A DNA stretch of 8,229 bases from Lentisphaeria bacterium (lineage in GTDB: Bacteria; Verrucomicrobiota; Lentisphaeria; Oligosphaerales; Oligosphaeraceae), in the NCBI GenBank assembly GCA_028699735.1, contig JAQVUB010000095.1, forward strand, positions 1-8,229, in the 5' to 3' direction. The stretch's first letter is position 1, and every line of letters starts with the position of its first letter. Shown in pieces: positions 1 to 7,123 of this stretch. A program made the position numbers and the translations under genes. The notes below the pieces were generated by a model. It was not told the DNA's origin. It ran no database searches and saw only the letters and a list, made by a program, of their open reading frames with translations.

Positions 1-2142
1 CCTGCCGGCGAGTTGCTGTTTCAGGTATTCGCAGTTCAGAACCTTTTCCTGTAAGTCATTCACAGTATAAAAATAGTGATTACTGGCTTCAAAACCGATG
101 CGGGCATCCTTACAGACAATTTCGTAAAGTTCCTTCGCCAGAAAAATCTCCTGATCAAGAATGTCCATCAGTTCCGCTCGGTGGTTTTCCTGTCGTTTTC
201 TGACAAAGCGAATTTGCAGCAGGGTACTTTTGAAATGGCAGTATGCAGCTCTTGCCACATGTTTCTGGTCGATGAATTCCACCGGGGGTGCCGACCCCAG
301 CCTGATTTCCGCCTGTTTGAGTTTGTTAAGACCATCCTCCCATAAAGCAGTCAGCTTCTGAAATTGATCTTCCAGTATTGCAGGGGTATAAATGCCACAC
401 CAACGTTCCAGATCGTCATAAGGAAAACCCACCATCGAAGCCTTATACCCGGTCGGTTCAAGATAAAGCAGGTTCCGTGGACCGGATGGCAACGGCGCAT
501 AATACAAAACATGCACATGAAAGGGGAACGCCCGGAATGCCGCACTGAACGAATGCCAGGCATCACACATAAGCCCGGAGGCCTCGTCTGAAAATACCTG
601 ACGAGCCACCATTTCCGGGGACTCCTGCAAAAACAGCAGATTGCCGCCGGGATACCCTCCCAACGTCCAGCTCAACATCACACCATCAACATCGCACCTG
701 CGCAAGTTGCCCAGGTGCTCCCTGATCAGGTAAGGAACCGGCAGATAGGGGACTGCCGGACATTCCCAAGTATTGTTGATCTGAACTTTCGCTACCGTTT
801 TCAAACCACGACTCTTGGCATGCTCCCATAATTTCACCGCCCGGTCGGCTGGGCCCGTCTGCGAAATGGAATACTCGCCTACTTCACTGGAAATCCCACC
901 AACCTGGAACGCTTTTCCGCTTTCACTGGTACACATCAAATAGATATTCCGGGGCAGTAAATCCACTAAAGCATGCTCCCACTCCCGGCGCCAACCCCAA
1001 TTCCAGACGATCACCTTTGCCGACGGCGCTGCCTGGTGAACCGCTTTTTCAACCGTACTGACAATCTCAGAAATAACTTCTGGAACAGGACGCTTGCTGC
1101 ATAGCGGACATTGATCGCCCTGCCAATGCGAATGACAATGCGTGGGATTTTCCGATTTTGTAATCAGAAAACATCCGGCAATTTGCGGAATCTTCTCAAA
1201 AATATAACGGCACGCTGCACTCAGCCATCGCAGAGGATCCTTGGATTTGCTCGTGCAATTGGAGTAAATTCCAGGGTCGGCACTTTCAACGCCGCGCCAG
1301 TCCGGCTTCTTCTGATAAAACGCTGACGGCATGCAACGCGGCTCATTCAAATAAAGATAGACCCCAATCCCAAACCGGGACGCTTTCTCTACCATCCATG
1401 CCAAATTATCAAGACGCTCCTGATGCCCGGTCGAAAACTCTTCCGCTCCTGGAATCGGAAACAACTGATAAAGAATCACATGAAACCAAATTCCCCGTAT
1501 CCCCCTTCGGGCATACTGCTGCAAAAGCTGTTCTGGAAAAGGATCCCCTTCCCGATGCAATAAAAAATCCCCGGAAGAAGCCGTATACGAATAGATGAAA
1601 TTCAACTCAAAATCATTTCCCTCCAGATTGAAATTCGCAGGTCTGTTGAAAAAATCATCAAAGCAAAATGGCTTTGCTTCTGCGGGTTTGGGAAAATGCA
1701 GCACTTTCATCCGCTGCAAATGCCTGCTTGCCGCTTTTTCGTCTTCGGTCAAAGCTCTGTAATAAACCGGTTTTGCATCGGGTTTCAGACTGCCCAGTTT
1801 ATGCCAGAGAAAATCCTCTTCTTTCAGTGCGAAAGCCAATTGTTCGGCATTCCAGCCCAGCAGTTGTAAAAGCTGTTCATAGGGCAGAAGGTGCCAGTTG
1901 TTTCGAATGATGGTCAGATATCCTCGCTCCAACCAGACTGGATTGACTTGCGCAGGCACTGGCAATCCCAGCTCTTGGGCTGCACAAAGAAGTTCGTTTT
2001 CAGTACATTGTAACACCTTTGCCAGGCGAGCCACGGGAATCAACCCCCAATTCCGCCATATCACTGCCTGAAACAATGCCGGAAAATGGGAATGGGGTAC
2101 CGGTTCAGGACTGCCCCCACAAGGTAATTGCACTTCATTCAT
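1..2142 (-). CDS. Putative cytoplasmic TIM-barrel glycosidase-like protein, uncharacterised family (C-terminus cut by window edge)
   Basis: The frame is open for 714 codons from ATG 2142 to base 1 with no stop, so only the C-terminus is missing. The start is supported by GGAG six bases upstream. No signal peptide is visible, so it is probably cytoplasmic. Residues 22-62 (FQAVIWRNWGLIPVARLAKV onward) look like a helix-turn-helix or helical cap. About 180-500 alternates strand and helix like a TIM barrel, with GIRGIWFHVILYQ (214-226), GIGVYLYLNEPR (258-269), KVIVWNWGWRREWEH (376-390), KTVAKVQINNTWE (448-460) and VDGVMLSWTLGGYPGGN (485-501). Residues 336-348 hold Cys336, Cys345 and Cys348 beside histidines, a possible metal site. 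About 585-710 is helical and ends in a motif around NDLQEKVLNCEYL. From memory, similar proteins occur in Paenibacillus, Bacteroidota and Planctomycetota, usually as hypothetical or generic glycosidase; I know of no characterised member. Acidic residues at strand ends (Glu267, Glu331, Glu460) are candidate catalytic residues, but I cannot assign them. Confidence 0.85.
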   Translation of the reverse strand, partial: MNEVQLPCGGSPEPVPHSHFPALFQAVIWRNWGLIPVARLAKVLQCTENELLCAAQELGLPVPAQVNPVWLERGYLTIIRNNWHLLPYEQLLQLLGWNAEQLAFALKEEDFLWHKLGSLKPDAKPVYYRALTEDEKAASRHLQRMKVLHFPKPAEAKPFCFDDFFNRPANFNLEGNDFELNFIYSYTASSGDFLLHREGDPFPEQLLQQYARRGIRGIWFHVILYQLFPIPGAEEFSTGHQERLDNLAWMVEKASRFGIGVYLYLNEPRCMPSAFYQKKPDWRGVESADPGIYSNCTSKSKDPLRWLSAACRYIFEKIPQIAGCFLITKSENPTHCHSHWQGDQCPLCSKRPVPEVISEIVSTVEKAVHQAAPSAKVIVWNWGWRREWEHALVDLLPRNIYLMCTSESGKAFQVGGISSEVGEYSISQTGPADRAVKLWEHAKSRGLKTVAKVQINNTWECPAVPYLPVPYLIREHLGNLRRCDVDGVMLSWTLGGYPGGNLLFLQESPEMVARQVFSDEASGLMCDAWHSFSAAFRAFPFHVHVLYYAPLPSGPRNLLYLEPTGYKASMVGFPYDDLERWCGIYTPAILEDQFQKLTALWEDGLNKLKQAEIRLGSAPPVEFIDQKHVARAAYCHFKSTLLQIRFVRKRQENHRAELMDILDQEIFLAKELYEIVCKDARIGFEASNHYFYTVNDLQEKVLNCEYLKQQLAGR

Positions 2143-2148
2143 TAATAT

Positions 2149-2152
2149 CTCC
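2149..2152 (-). promoter_or_regulatory. Ribosome binding site of the leftmost gene
   Basis: GGAG on the minus strand sits six bases before ATG 2142 (GGAGATATTAATG). It selects this start over the second ATG four bases downstream, at 2138, which is in another reading frame. No convincing -35/-10 pair was found upstream. The A+T-rich stretch around 2205-2235 is the most promoter-like part. Confidence 0.65.
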
Positions 2153-2324
2153 AAAAGCCAATTTTTCCCGGAACCGGTGTATCAGCGGATTCTTGCAGGG
2201 CGTTTGCATTAAAACATTTATCTTGTTGGAAATAAACATGATTCGTTGCCATTTCTGCATCGAGCGCAGGAAACAAAACATGGCAGACATGTCATGAATT
2301 ATCGCTATTTGTCAAATCCATCCG

Positions 2325-2340
2325 CCCTCGCGCGCGAGGG
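2325..2340. repeat. Perfect 16-bp GC-rich palindrome
   Basis: The half-site is CCCTCGCG and the second half is its exact reverse complement, giving CCCTCG, CGCG, CGAGGG. It is much more GC-rich than the A+T-rich sequence on its left. It could fold as a 6-bp stem with a CGCG loop. No T-run follows on either strand, so a simple intrinsic terminator is unlikely. It may be part of a dispersed intergenic repeat, which a genome search would show. Confidence 0.6.
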
Positions 2341-2355
2341 ATATGGTCAGCCCCC

Positions 2356-2371
2356 GGTGGGTGGGGAGGGG
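2356..2371 (+). other. Clustered G-runs (possible two-tier G-quadruplex)
   Basis: On the plus strand four G-runs of 2, 3, 4 and 4 bases are separated by single bases (GG T GGG T GGGG A GGGG), directly after CCCCC at 2351-2355. Single-base loops suit a two-tier quadruplex, while three tiers would lack one G. A hairpin between the C-run and a G-run is the competing structure. The transcript of the minus-strand genes would carry the C-rich complement, so any effect would be at DNA level. No function is shown. Confidence 0.35.
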
Positions 2372-2432
2372 AGTCGTCTGAACCACGTCGAAAAAATAGT
2401 GCTGCAAAAGCGGGTTTGCAAGAAGAATCATA

Positions 2433-2475
2433 GAAAGTCATACAGAAACATGCTCATTCATGAAAGTCATCCAGA
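2433..2475 (+). repeat. Imperfect 14-base direct repeat, copies 29 bases apart
   Basis: GAAAGTCATACAGA (2433-2446) and GAAAGTCATCCAGA (2462-2475) match at 13 of 14 bases, with starts 29 bases apart, close to three helical turns. This could be a paired binding site or a small duplication. It lies about 290-330 bases upstream of the start of the leftmost gene, which is far for a classical operator. Confidence 0.4.
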
Positions 2476-2593
2476 TTCCTATTCACCACGAGGGGGTTGT
2501 ATCGAGAAAGTACTTGGGGTTGGGGCAAGATGTGAGGCATTTTCTGATGCGGGAAAAAGAATGAAAACGCCCTGCGGATTCTTGTTCTTCGAC

Positions 2594-2617
2594 AGATCGG
2601 TCAGATCTGACCGATCT
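2594..2617. repeat. Perfect 24-bp palindrome between the GH42-like gene and the leftmost gene
   Basis: The half-site AGATCGGTCAGA is followed by its exact reverse complement. In RNA it would form a 10-bp stem with a GAUC loop. It begins 52 bases after the stop codon of the GH42-like gene, a plausible position for a 3' stem-loop that stabilises or ends the transcript. No U-run follows on the minus strand, so it is not a standard intrinsic terminator. A dimeric regulator operator is the alternative. GATC occurs three times inside it and a fourth time just to the right, all exactly 9 bp apart (2595, 2604, 2613, 2622). Confidence 0.7.
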
Positions 2618-2669
2618 ACTGGATCCCGGCAAGCGAATTTAAAATACTGCAAAGTTATCAGTTTTACGC

Positions 2670-5600
2670 TTACCGGATTTGATACAAAGTCACTTCGCCG
2701 GGAGCCAGACGGCAGGGGAAACGGGTTTGACCCGAAACATGTTGCACCGGAACCGAAAGCGGTACCTGCAATCCTAGATCCAAAACAGATGAATACTTTC
2801 CCCGAAGGTAAATTTCCGAAGTGACAATCTGCTGATCAGACCAGTTCAAGACATAAAGGTATTTCGCAGTTGAATCTTCACGCAGGCAGAATTGCAATTC
2901 CAGCGCGTCGCTGCCAAATGGCTTTACCGTAACCTCACTCAAATGCTGGATGAAATCCGGGTGCATCTGATTATAGACCAGAATGAGTCCACGCCCATAG
3001 CTCCATTGCCAGGCTTTGCTGCCGCCATCCTGAAAAAATGGAGCAGCGCCAGAAAATTCCCAAAGACCTTCTGAAGGCCGCTGCCAATGCTCCCCAAAAA
3101 GCGATTTCATTCGCCCGGTATCCTGACCATACTGGTTCAAAATACCGGAAGGGCCGCCGGTACAGAAAAGAATTCCTCCACTGCGCACCCAATCTTCGAT
3201 CAGAACAAACAACTCCTCCGGCATACATTCCCCGGCAGGAACAAGCAATACTTTTGTGCCAGCCAGATTCTGCTCTTTTTCAAGAAGGAGCTGTTCATAT
3301 AGAAATTCATAATCCCAACTGCTTTCAGACAACTCTGTAGCCAATGCCTGCATCCCCGAACGCACCTTGCACCCGTTGTAGTGCGAACTGGTGACTTCCA
3401 ACAGCCCGATTTCGGGTTTTGCAAGCGGTGCGGTCAAGGCAACCGAACCGATTCGACGGATCCGTTCCATAAAAATCGGATAGATGGGGGCGATATAATT
3501 GAATATCAGTCGATCCAGCCGGGGATCATGAAAGCCCAGGTCATACTGCCAGTTACCTCCCCCCCAGCCGTAAAACTCCATCATCGTCCCGCCCCACATC
3601 ATCAACATGCTTTTCTCACACAGAGAACGGTTGCGGATTTTATCCATCTGGAACATCCAGGCAGTACCTTGCGAAATAATCCATTCCTTGGTTCCAAAAG
3701 GAGTTTCAAGAACCGCGCCCAGTTGCGCATGCCAGCGGTCAACCAGCTTTCGATCCCAGGCCTGATAGGTATGGTAAAGCTTGATATCGGTCGCACGAAA
3801 AAGACCAACCGGATCTTCCGCAAAAGTTGTCTGACTGTCGATGGCCGCAGGGACTTCCTGCAAATGCTTGTGCAAAGCCGAACGAATCCCGGAAAGCCAG
3901 GAAGTAAAACCATCCTGGACAAATTTGCGGAACTCATATTGACACCCGGAAGGCGGCATGTTGCCACTCGGAGGAATAATCTCAGAAAAGTACTGATAAT
4001 TCGTCTGCCAGAGCCGGTTGACTTGGTCTATACTGCCATATTGATCCTGCAGGCGTTGGCGAAAGGCCTTGAGAGCGCTGGGGGAATAACCAGGCTGGAG
4101 TCCGCCGGGCAGATGACTCGTCAATTCCCAGCCATACTGCAAAATGGAGATCGCCTCCTTGTATTCCGCGGCCTGTTTGCTGACTGCTGAAAATTGGGCA
4201 TCAATCAACTTTTGCACTTCCGGGTGCCACCAATCCAAAGGATGAAGCCCATTCCAGACAGGTGCTACGGCGCTAGGCACATGATTATTGCTGAAAAAAA
4301 TGCCCTGATCCTGATGTTTCTGCAACCACCACTGCGGTGCATGGGTAACCGCATAATTCAACCCGGCAGCAACCTGAACCAGCCCCCTGCGCCCGGATCC
4401 CTGCAATGTTTTCAGCCATTGCCAATTGCTGTCATCAGGATTGATGTAAATCCCTTCTTCAGTCAGAGGCGGATCTCGGTCCGGCCGGGCTGGAAAACTT
4501 TTATAGCCACTACCGACATCACGATAATTCTGGAAACCAAGCATCCGGAGATCTTCCCAGAAAAACTCGATACTGGGGCCAAATGACATGTAATGAAAAA
4601 CCGTCGGTCGCCCGGACTGTTCCCAGCGTTTCATCGATGGGTTCCAGACGACCCTGCCAGTAACATTCGCGGAGGGACAGGCAATCACTTCCGCACCGCT
4701 CTCCGCAGTTTCAACAGCCAGGCCTTTTTCAAGCATACTCCGGATCCGCTGATGAACCAAAATAACGTCATCAAGCAAGCACCCGGTTTTTTCCAGTCCA
4801 GTCCCACGTTGTTCGTTCAGATAGGAATCCGCATAACACTGCAAAACTTTTTCCTGTAATAGCTCCGCATCAGCAAAAGACTTTTCAAGTTCGCTGAGCA
4901 AGTCCCCCAGTGCGTTGCCTGAGGCGGAGTTTTTTGCAAGATAGAGCAAACTGCGCTGCAACATGTCAATCCGTTCCCGCAGAAATGCCAAATCGATCAA
5001 GGCCTGGTTGTAGCGAACTGCAACTGGCCGGTAAATCTGATATACGGAATCCTCTTTGAATTGACCATAAAATTGTCGTAACAACGGCGTCTGACGCAGA
5101 GCCGCCGTCGTCAGACTGCGATAAGAAGCCATTTTCAAGGAAAACGGATCTTTTCTGGGAGGAAAATCCAGCCCTAAAATTTTTGCTGCGTTCTGGTTTT
5201 TATTTTTCCCCTGAATGGTATTTCCCCTGCCCACTGGCCCTGCAATGATCATATTATCAAGAAGAAAACGCCCCTTACCCTGACTTTCAATGACCAGGCT
5301 GGCGCCCGGCGGGAATTTCTCACTCTGCAGTTCCACCATCAGCGGCAAATACTCTCCCACTTTCCCCATAGCAAAACCGTCATCTGTCTCCGTATAATGA
5401 TTGAGCAGGATAATTTCCTGTAGGCCATCGGTAAACAACAGCCGGAAGGTATACCAGCGTTTGGACAGGAAGCGAAAATCAGCATAAAAAGCACGGCGCT
5501 GGTAAAGAATTTTTTCCCGCAAAGGTCGCCTGCCGTTCTGATCAATGGTTGAAAATCGCCCGTCCTTCTCTATCAGCAGCTGAACAATTTCAGTACCAGC

Positions 5601-7046
5601 CTGATCAAGAACCGCAAACCGGATACCGGAAAATTCCTCCGCCATAAAATCAAATTCAACCAACCCGGAAGGCAGCAAGGGAAGCTCCCGGGACACCTGC
5701 ATCCCAGCCTCCCCACATTGAAATTCCAAGCAGGGATCCGAAAGAATTCGATTGCCCTGAGGTTGCCGGTAAACCCAGGTGGGATGATCCACCACCCGCT
5801 GCGATGATTGTTCCCCAACAAGCGTAAATGGAAACTTTTCGGTGGCAACTCCCTCCCTAGGGTTAAATCCTTCATAAGACTGAAAGGTAAGTGCTTGCTC
5901 CTGATCCGCAGAATCCTTCAGCAAGTTGGGCAGCGCATAGACTTTGATATCATCAAAGCAACCCGATGTCCATATGGAAAAACCAAAATTTTCTCCTCGC
6001 CTTTCTGAAAAATTGGCATCGTCGGCTTCCAGAATCAATTCCCCGTCAACCAGCATTTGCAGTTTCTGGTATTGACGCTGCACGATAATTTTATGCTTCA
6101 CACCCGCTTGTATCGGATTCCTGAAAATTTCCAAGGCTCCGCCTTGAGCAGCAAGAGTCTCGCTCCCAGCCATGATCTTGTTCTCGGTATTGAATTTGCA
6201 GCCGAAACCAAAAAAACTCTCCATATCTTTTCCAGAATACGATTTCCGACAGAAAAATGCGCTCAAGTCGCCCGGTTCATCGCTCCAGGCAGTATACTCG
6301 AGCCGGAGATTAGGACTGCCGGATGGAACCGTATAGATGATTTGAGCGCGCTGTTCGCCTCTCAAGGCTTGATCAATTACCTGCCAGGAACCACGGACGA
6401 TCTTCCAGCTGTCAGGCAGTTTACCGCCGGAAAAATCCTCGCTCAAAATGAGCTTGGCGCCTTCCGGAAGACCGGACTGGCTGCGAAAACTGACATCATC
6501 CAGATAAACAACCCCTTGTTGCCCCCCCTTGATCATAGAAAAATAAAAGCGGATCGTTATTTTTGCTGCCTCAACAGGCACAGTAATGCTGTGGCTGAAA
6601 GGGCTCCAATCCACCGCATGAGCTTCCCCGTATTGCCGAGTATAATTTCGCGAAGCGGGCAGCAGTTCGCCATGGGCATTCTCCATCGCCCAGGTTACAT
6701 AAAACTGAGCATCGCCGATGATCCTTGCTTTGAACTGCAACTCAAAGACACCAGACTGATCGACTGAAATGGACTGCTCTATGCGCTGCGTAACCCGATC
6801 GTCGGCCTGCACATGCAGTACACGGTTGTCATCTCGCAACATTGTCTGCGTCGTCACACCCTCTCTGGAAACACGAAATAGAGTCCATGACAAAGGACTG
6901 GCATCCGGCTGTATCTCCTCAAAACCCGGATTCTTCAGCAAATTTCCGTTTTCACCTCTGGCATCTGCCAGAAAAACCGGAAAACAGACGAAAATCAACC
7001 ACCCAATGCGTTGAGAACAGGACAAGAAAAAGCTCATTCGTATCAT
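2670..7046 (-). CDS. Exported multi-modular GH42-like beta-galactosidase-type glycoside hydrolase (1458 aa)
   Basis: Residues 1-29 form a signal peptide (hydrophobic core GWLIFVCFPVFL, likely cleavage after ADA). Residues 34-190 start NLLKNPGFEE and end YLDDVSF, as in CBM4/9-like sandwich modules. About 198-372 (EDFSGGKLPDSWK to CFDDIKVYAL) resembles a LamG or DUF1080-like sandwich, and about 385-604 is a third sandwich-like module. About 665-780 is mainly helical and may be a spacer. About 800-1205 is the TIM barrel: YGWELTSHLPGG followed by ALKAFRQRLQDQYGSIDQVN matches the GH42 region around the acid/base. Glu974 is the best acid/base candidate, and Glu1114 (AVLETPFG) a nucleophile candidate. 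About 1210-1320 resembles the GH42 trimerisation domain, and 1370-1458 the C-terminal sandwich. Typical GH42 enzymes are about 650-700 residues, so the N-terminal 800 are extra. An in-frame TGA two codons upstream excludes an earlier start; the ribosome site is weak (GGATGG or GGTGA). The substrate is unknown; other clan GH-A families remain possible. Confidence 0.85.
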   Translation of the reverse strand: MIRMSFFLSCSQRIGWLIFVCFPVFLADARGENGNLLKNPGFEEIQPDASPLSWTLFRVSREGVTTQTMLRDDNRVLHVQADDRVTQRIEQSISVDQSGVFELQFKARIIGDAQFYVTWAMENAHGELLPASRNYTRQYGEAHAVDWSPFSHSITVPVEAAKITIRFYFSMIKGGQQGVVYLDDVSFRSQSGLPEGAKLILSEDFSGGKLPDSWKIVRGSWQVIDQALRGEQRAQIIYTVPSGSPNLRLEYTAWSDEPGDLSAFFCRKSYSGKDMESFFGFGCKFNTENKIMAGSETLAAQGGALEIFRNPIQAGVKHKIIVQRQYQKLQMLVDGELILEADDANFSERRGENFGFSIWTSGCFDDIKVYALPNLLKDSADQEQALTFQSYEGFNPREGVATEKFPFTLVGEQSSQRVVDHPTWVYRQPQGNRILSDPCLEFQCGEAGMQVSRELPLLPSGLVEFDFMAEEFSGIRFAVLDQAGTEIVQLLIEKDGRFSTIDQNGRRPLREKILYQRRAFYADFRFLSKRWYTFRLLFTDGLQEIILLNHYTETDDGFAMGKVGEYLPLMVELQSEKFPPGASLVIESQGKGRFLLDNMIIAGPVGRGNTIQGKNKNQNAAKILGLDFPPRKDPFSLKMASYRSLTTAALRQTPLLRQFYGQFKEDSVYQIYRPVAVRYNQALIDLAFLRERIDMLQRSLLYLAKNSASGNALGDLLSELEKSFADAELLQEKVLQCYADSYLNEQRGTGLEKTGCLLDDVILVHQRIRSMLEKGLAVETAESGAEVIACPSANVTGRVVWNPSMKRWEQSGRPTVFHYMSFGPSIEFFWEDLRMLGFQNYRDVGSGYKSFPARPDRDPPLTEEGIYINPDDSNWQWLKTLQGSGRRGLVQVAAGLNYAVTHAPQWWLQKHQDQGIFFSNNHVPSAVAPVWNGLHPLDWWHPEVQKLIDAQFSAVSKQAAEYKEAISILQYGWELTSHLPGGLQPGYSPSALKAFRQRLQDQYGSIDQVNRLWQTNYQYFSEIIPPSGNMPPSGCQYEFRKFVQDGFTSWLSGIRSALHKHLQEVPAAIDSQTTFAEDPVGLFRATDIKLYHTYQAWDRKLVDRWHAQLGAVLETPFGTKEWIISQGTAWMFQMDKIRNRSLCEKSMLMMWGGTMMEFYGWGGGNWQYDLGFHDPRLDRLIFNYIAPIYPIFMERIRRIGSVALTAPLAKPEIGLLEVTSSHYNGCKVRSGMQALATELSESSWDYEFLYEQLLLEKEQNLAGTKVLLVPAGECMPEELFVLIEDWVRSGGILFCTGGPSGILNQYGQDTGRMKSLFGEHWQRPSEGLWEFSGAAPFFQDGGSKAWQWSYGRGLILVYNQMHPDFIQHLSEVTVKPFGSDALELQFCLREDSTAKYLYVLNWSDQQIVTSEIYLRGKYSSVLDLGLQVPLSVPVQHVSGQTRFPCRLAPGEVTLYQIR

Positions 7047-7123
7047 TGGTCACCATCCATCGCATGTTGATGCATATGCCCACATATCACTGCTCCGAAA
7101 GTTTCAATACCACTCGTTTCTCT

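Larger units (their letters stand above)
2143..2669. other. 527-base intergenic region with palindromes, G-runs and a short direct repeat
   Basis: No gene is convincing here on either strand. The only long plus-strand reading frame (2246-2824) runs into the end of the GH42-like gene and has a composition unlike a real protein. The region holds the 3' flank of the large hydrolase gene and the 5' flank of the leftmost gene. Structure seen: a perfect 16-bp GC palindrome (2325-2340), a G-run cluster (2356-2371), a 14-base imperfect direct repeat (2433 and 2462), further G-runs (2492-2525) and a perfect 24-bp palindrome (2594-2617). The gap is long compared with the 39- and 77-base gaps elsewhere, so the leftmost gene probably has its own promoter here. 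Confidence 0.7.

Noticed and set aside
2246..2824. 192-codon plus-strand reading frame across the intergenic region
   Set aside because: It runs about 155 bases antisense into the 3' end of the hydrolase gene, has no recognisable domain, has low-complexity basic composition, and is disrupted in character by the palindromes and G-runs.
3381..4190. 269-codon plus-strand reading frame opposite the hydrolase barrel
   Set aside because: It lies fully antisense to conserved GH42-like codons and shows no family motif; it is a shadow frame.
4824..4868. Similarity between LLQEKVLQC in the hydrolase helical segment and NDLQEKVLNC at the end of the leftmost protein
   Set aside because: The match is only a few residues in helix-forming sequence, and the flanking residues do not align, so common origin is not supported.
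6057..6767. 236-codon plus-strand reading frame opposite the N-terminal modules
   Set aside because: It is entirely antisense to the binding-module coding sequence, with no domain or ribosome site of note.
7074..7087. Small inverted repeat ATATG-CCCA-CATAT between the pseudopilin and hydrolase genes
   Set aside because: The five-pair A+T stem is weak, does not extend, and has no T-run, so neither a terminator nor an operator can be claimed.
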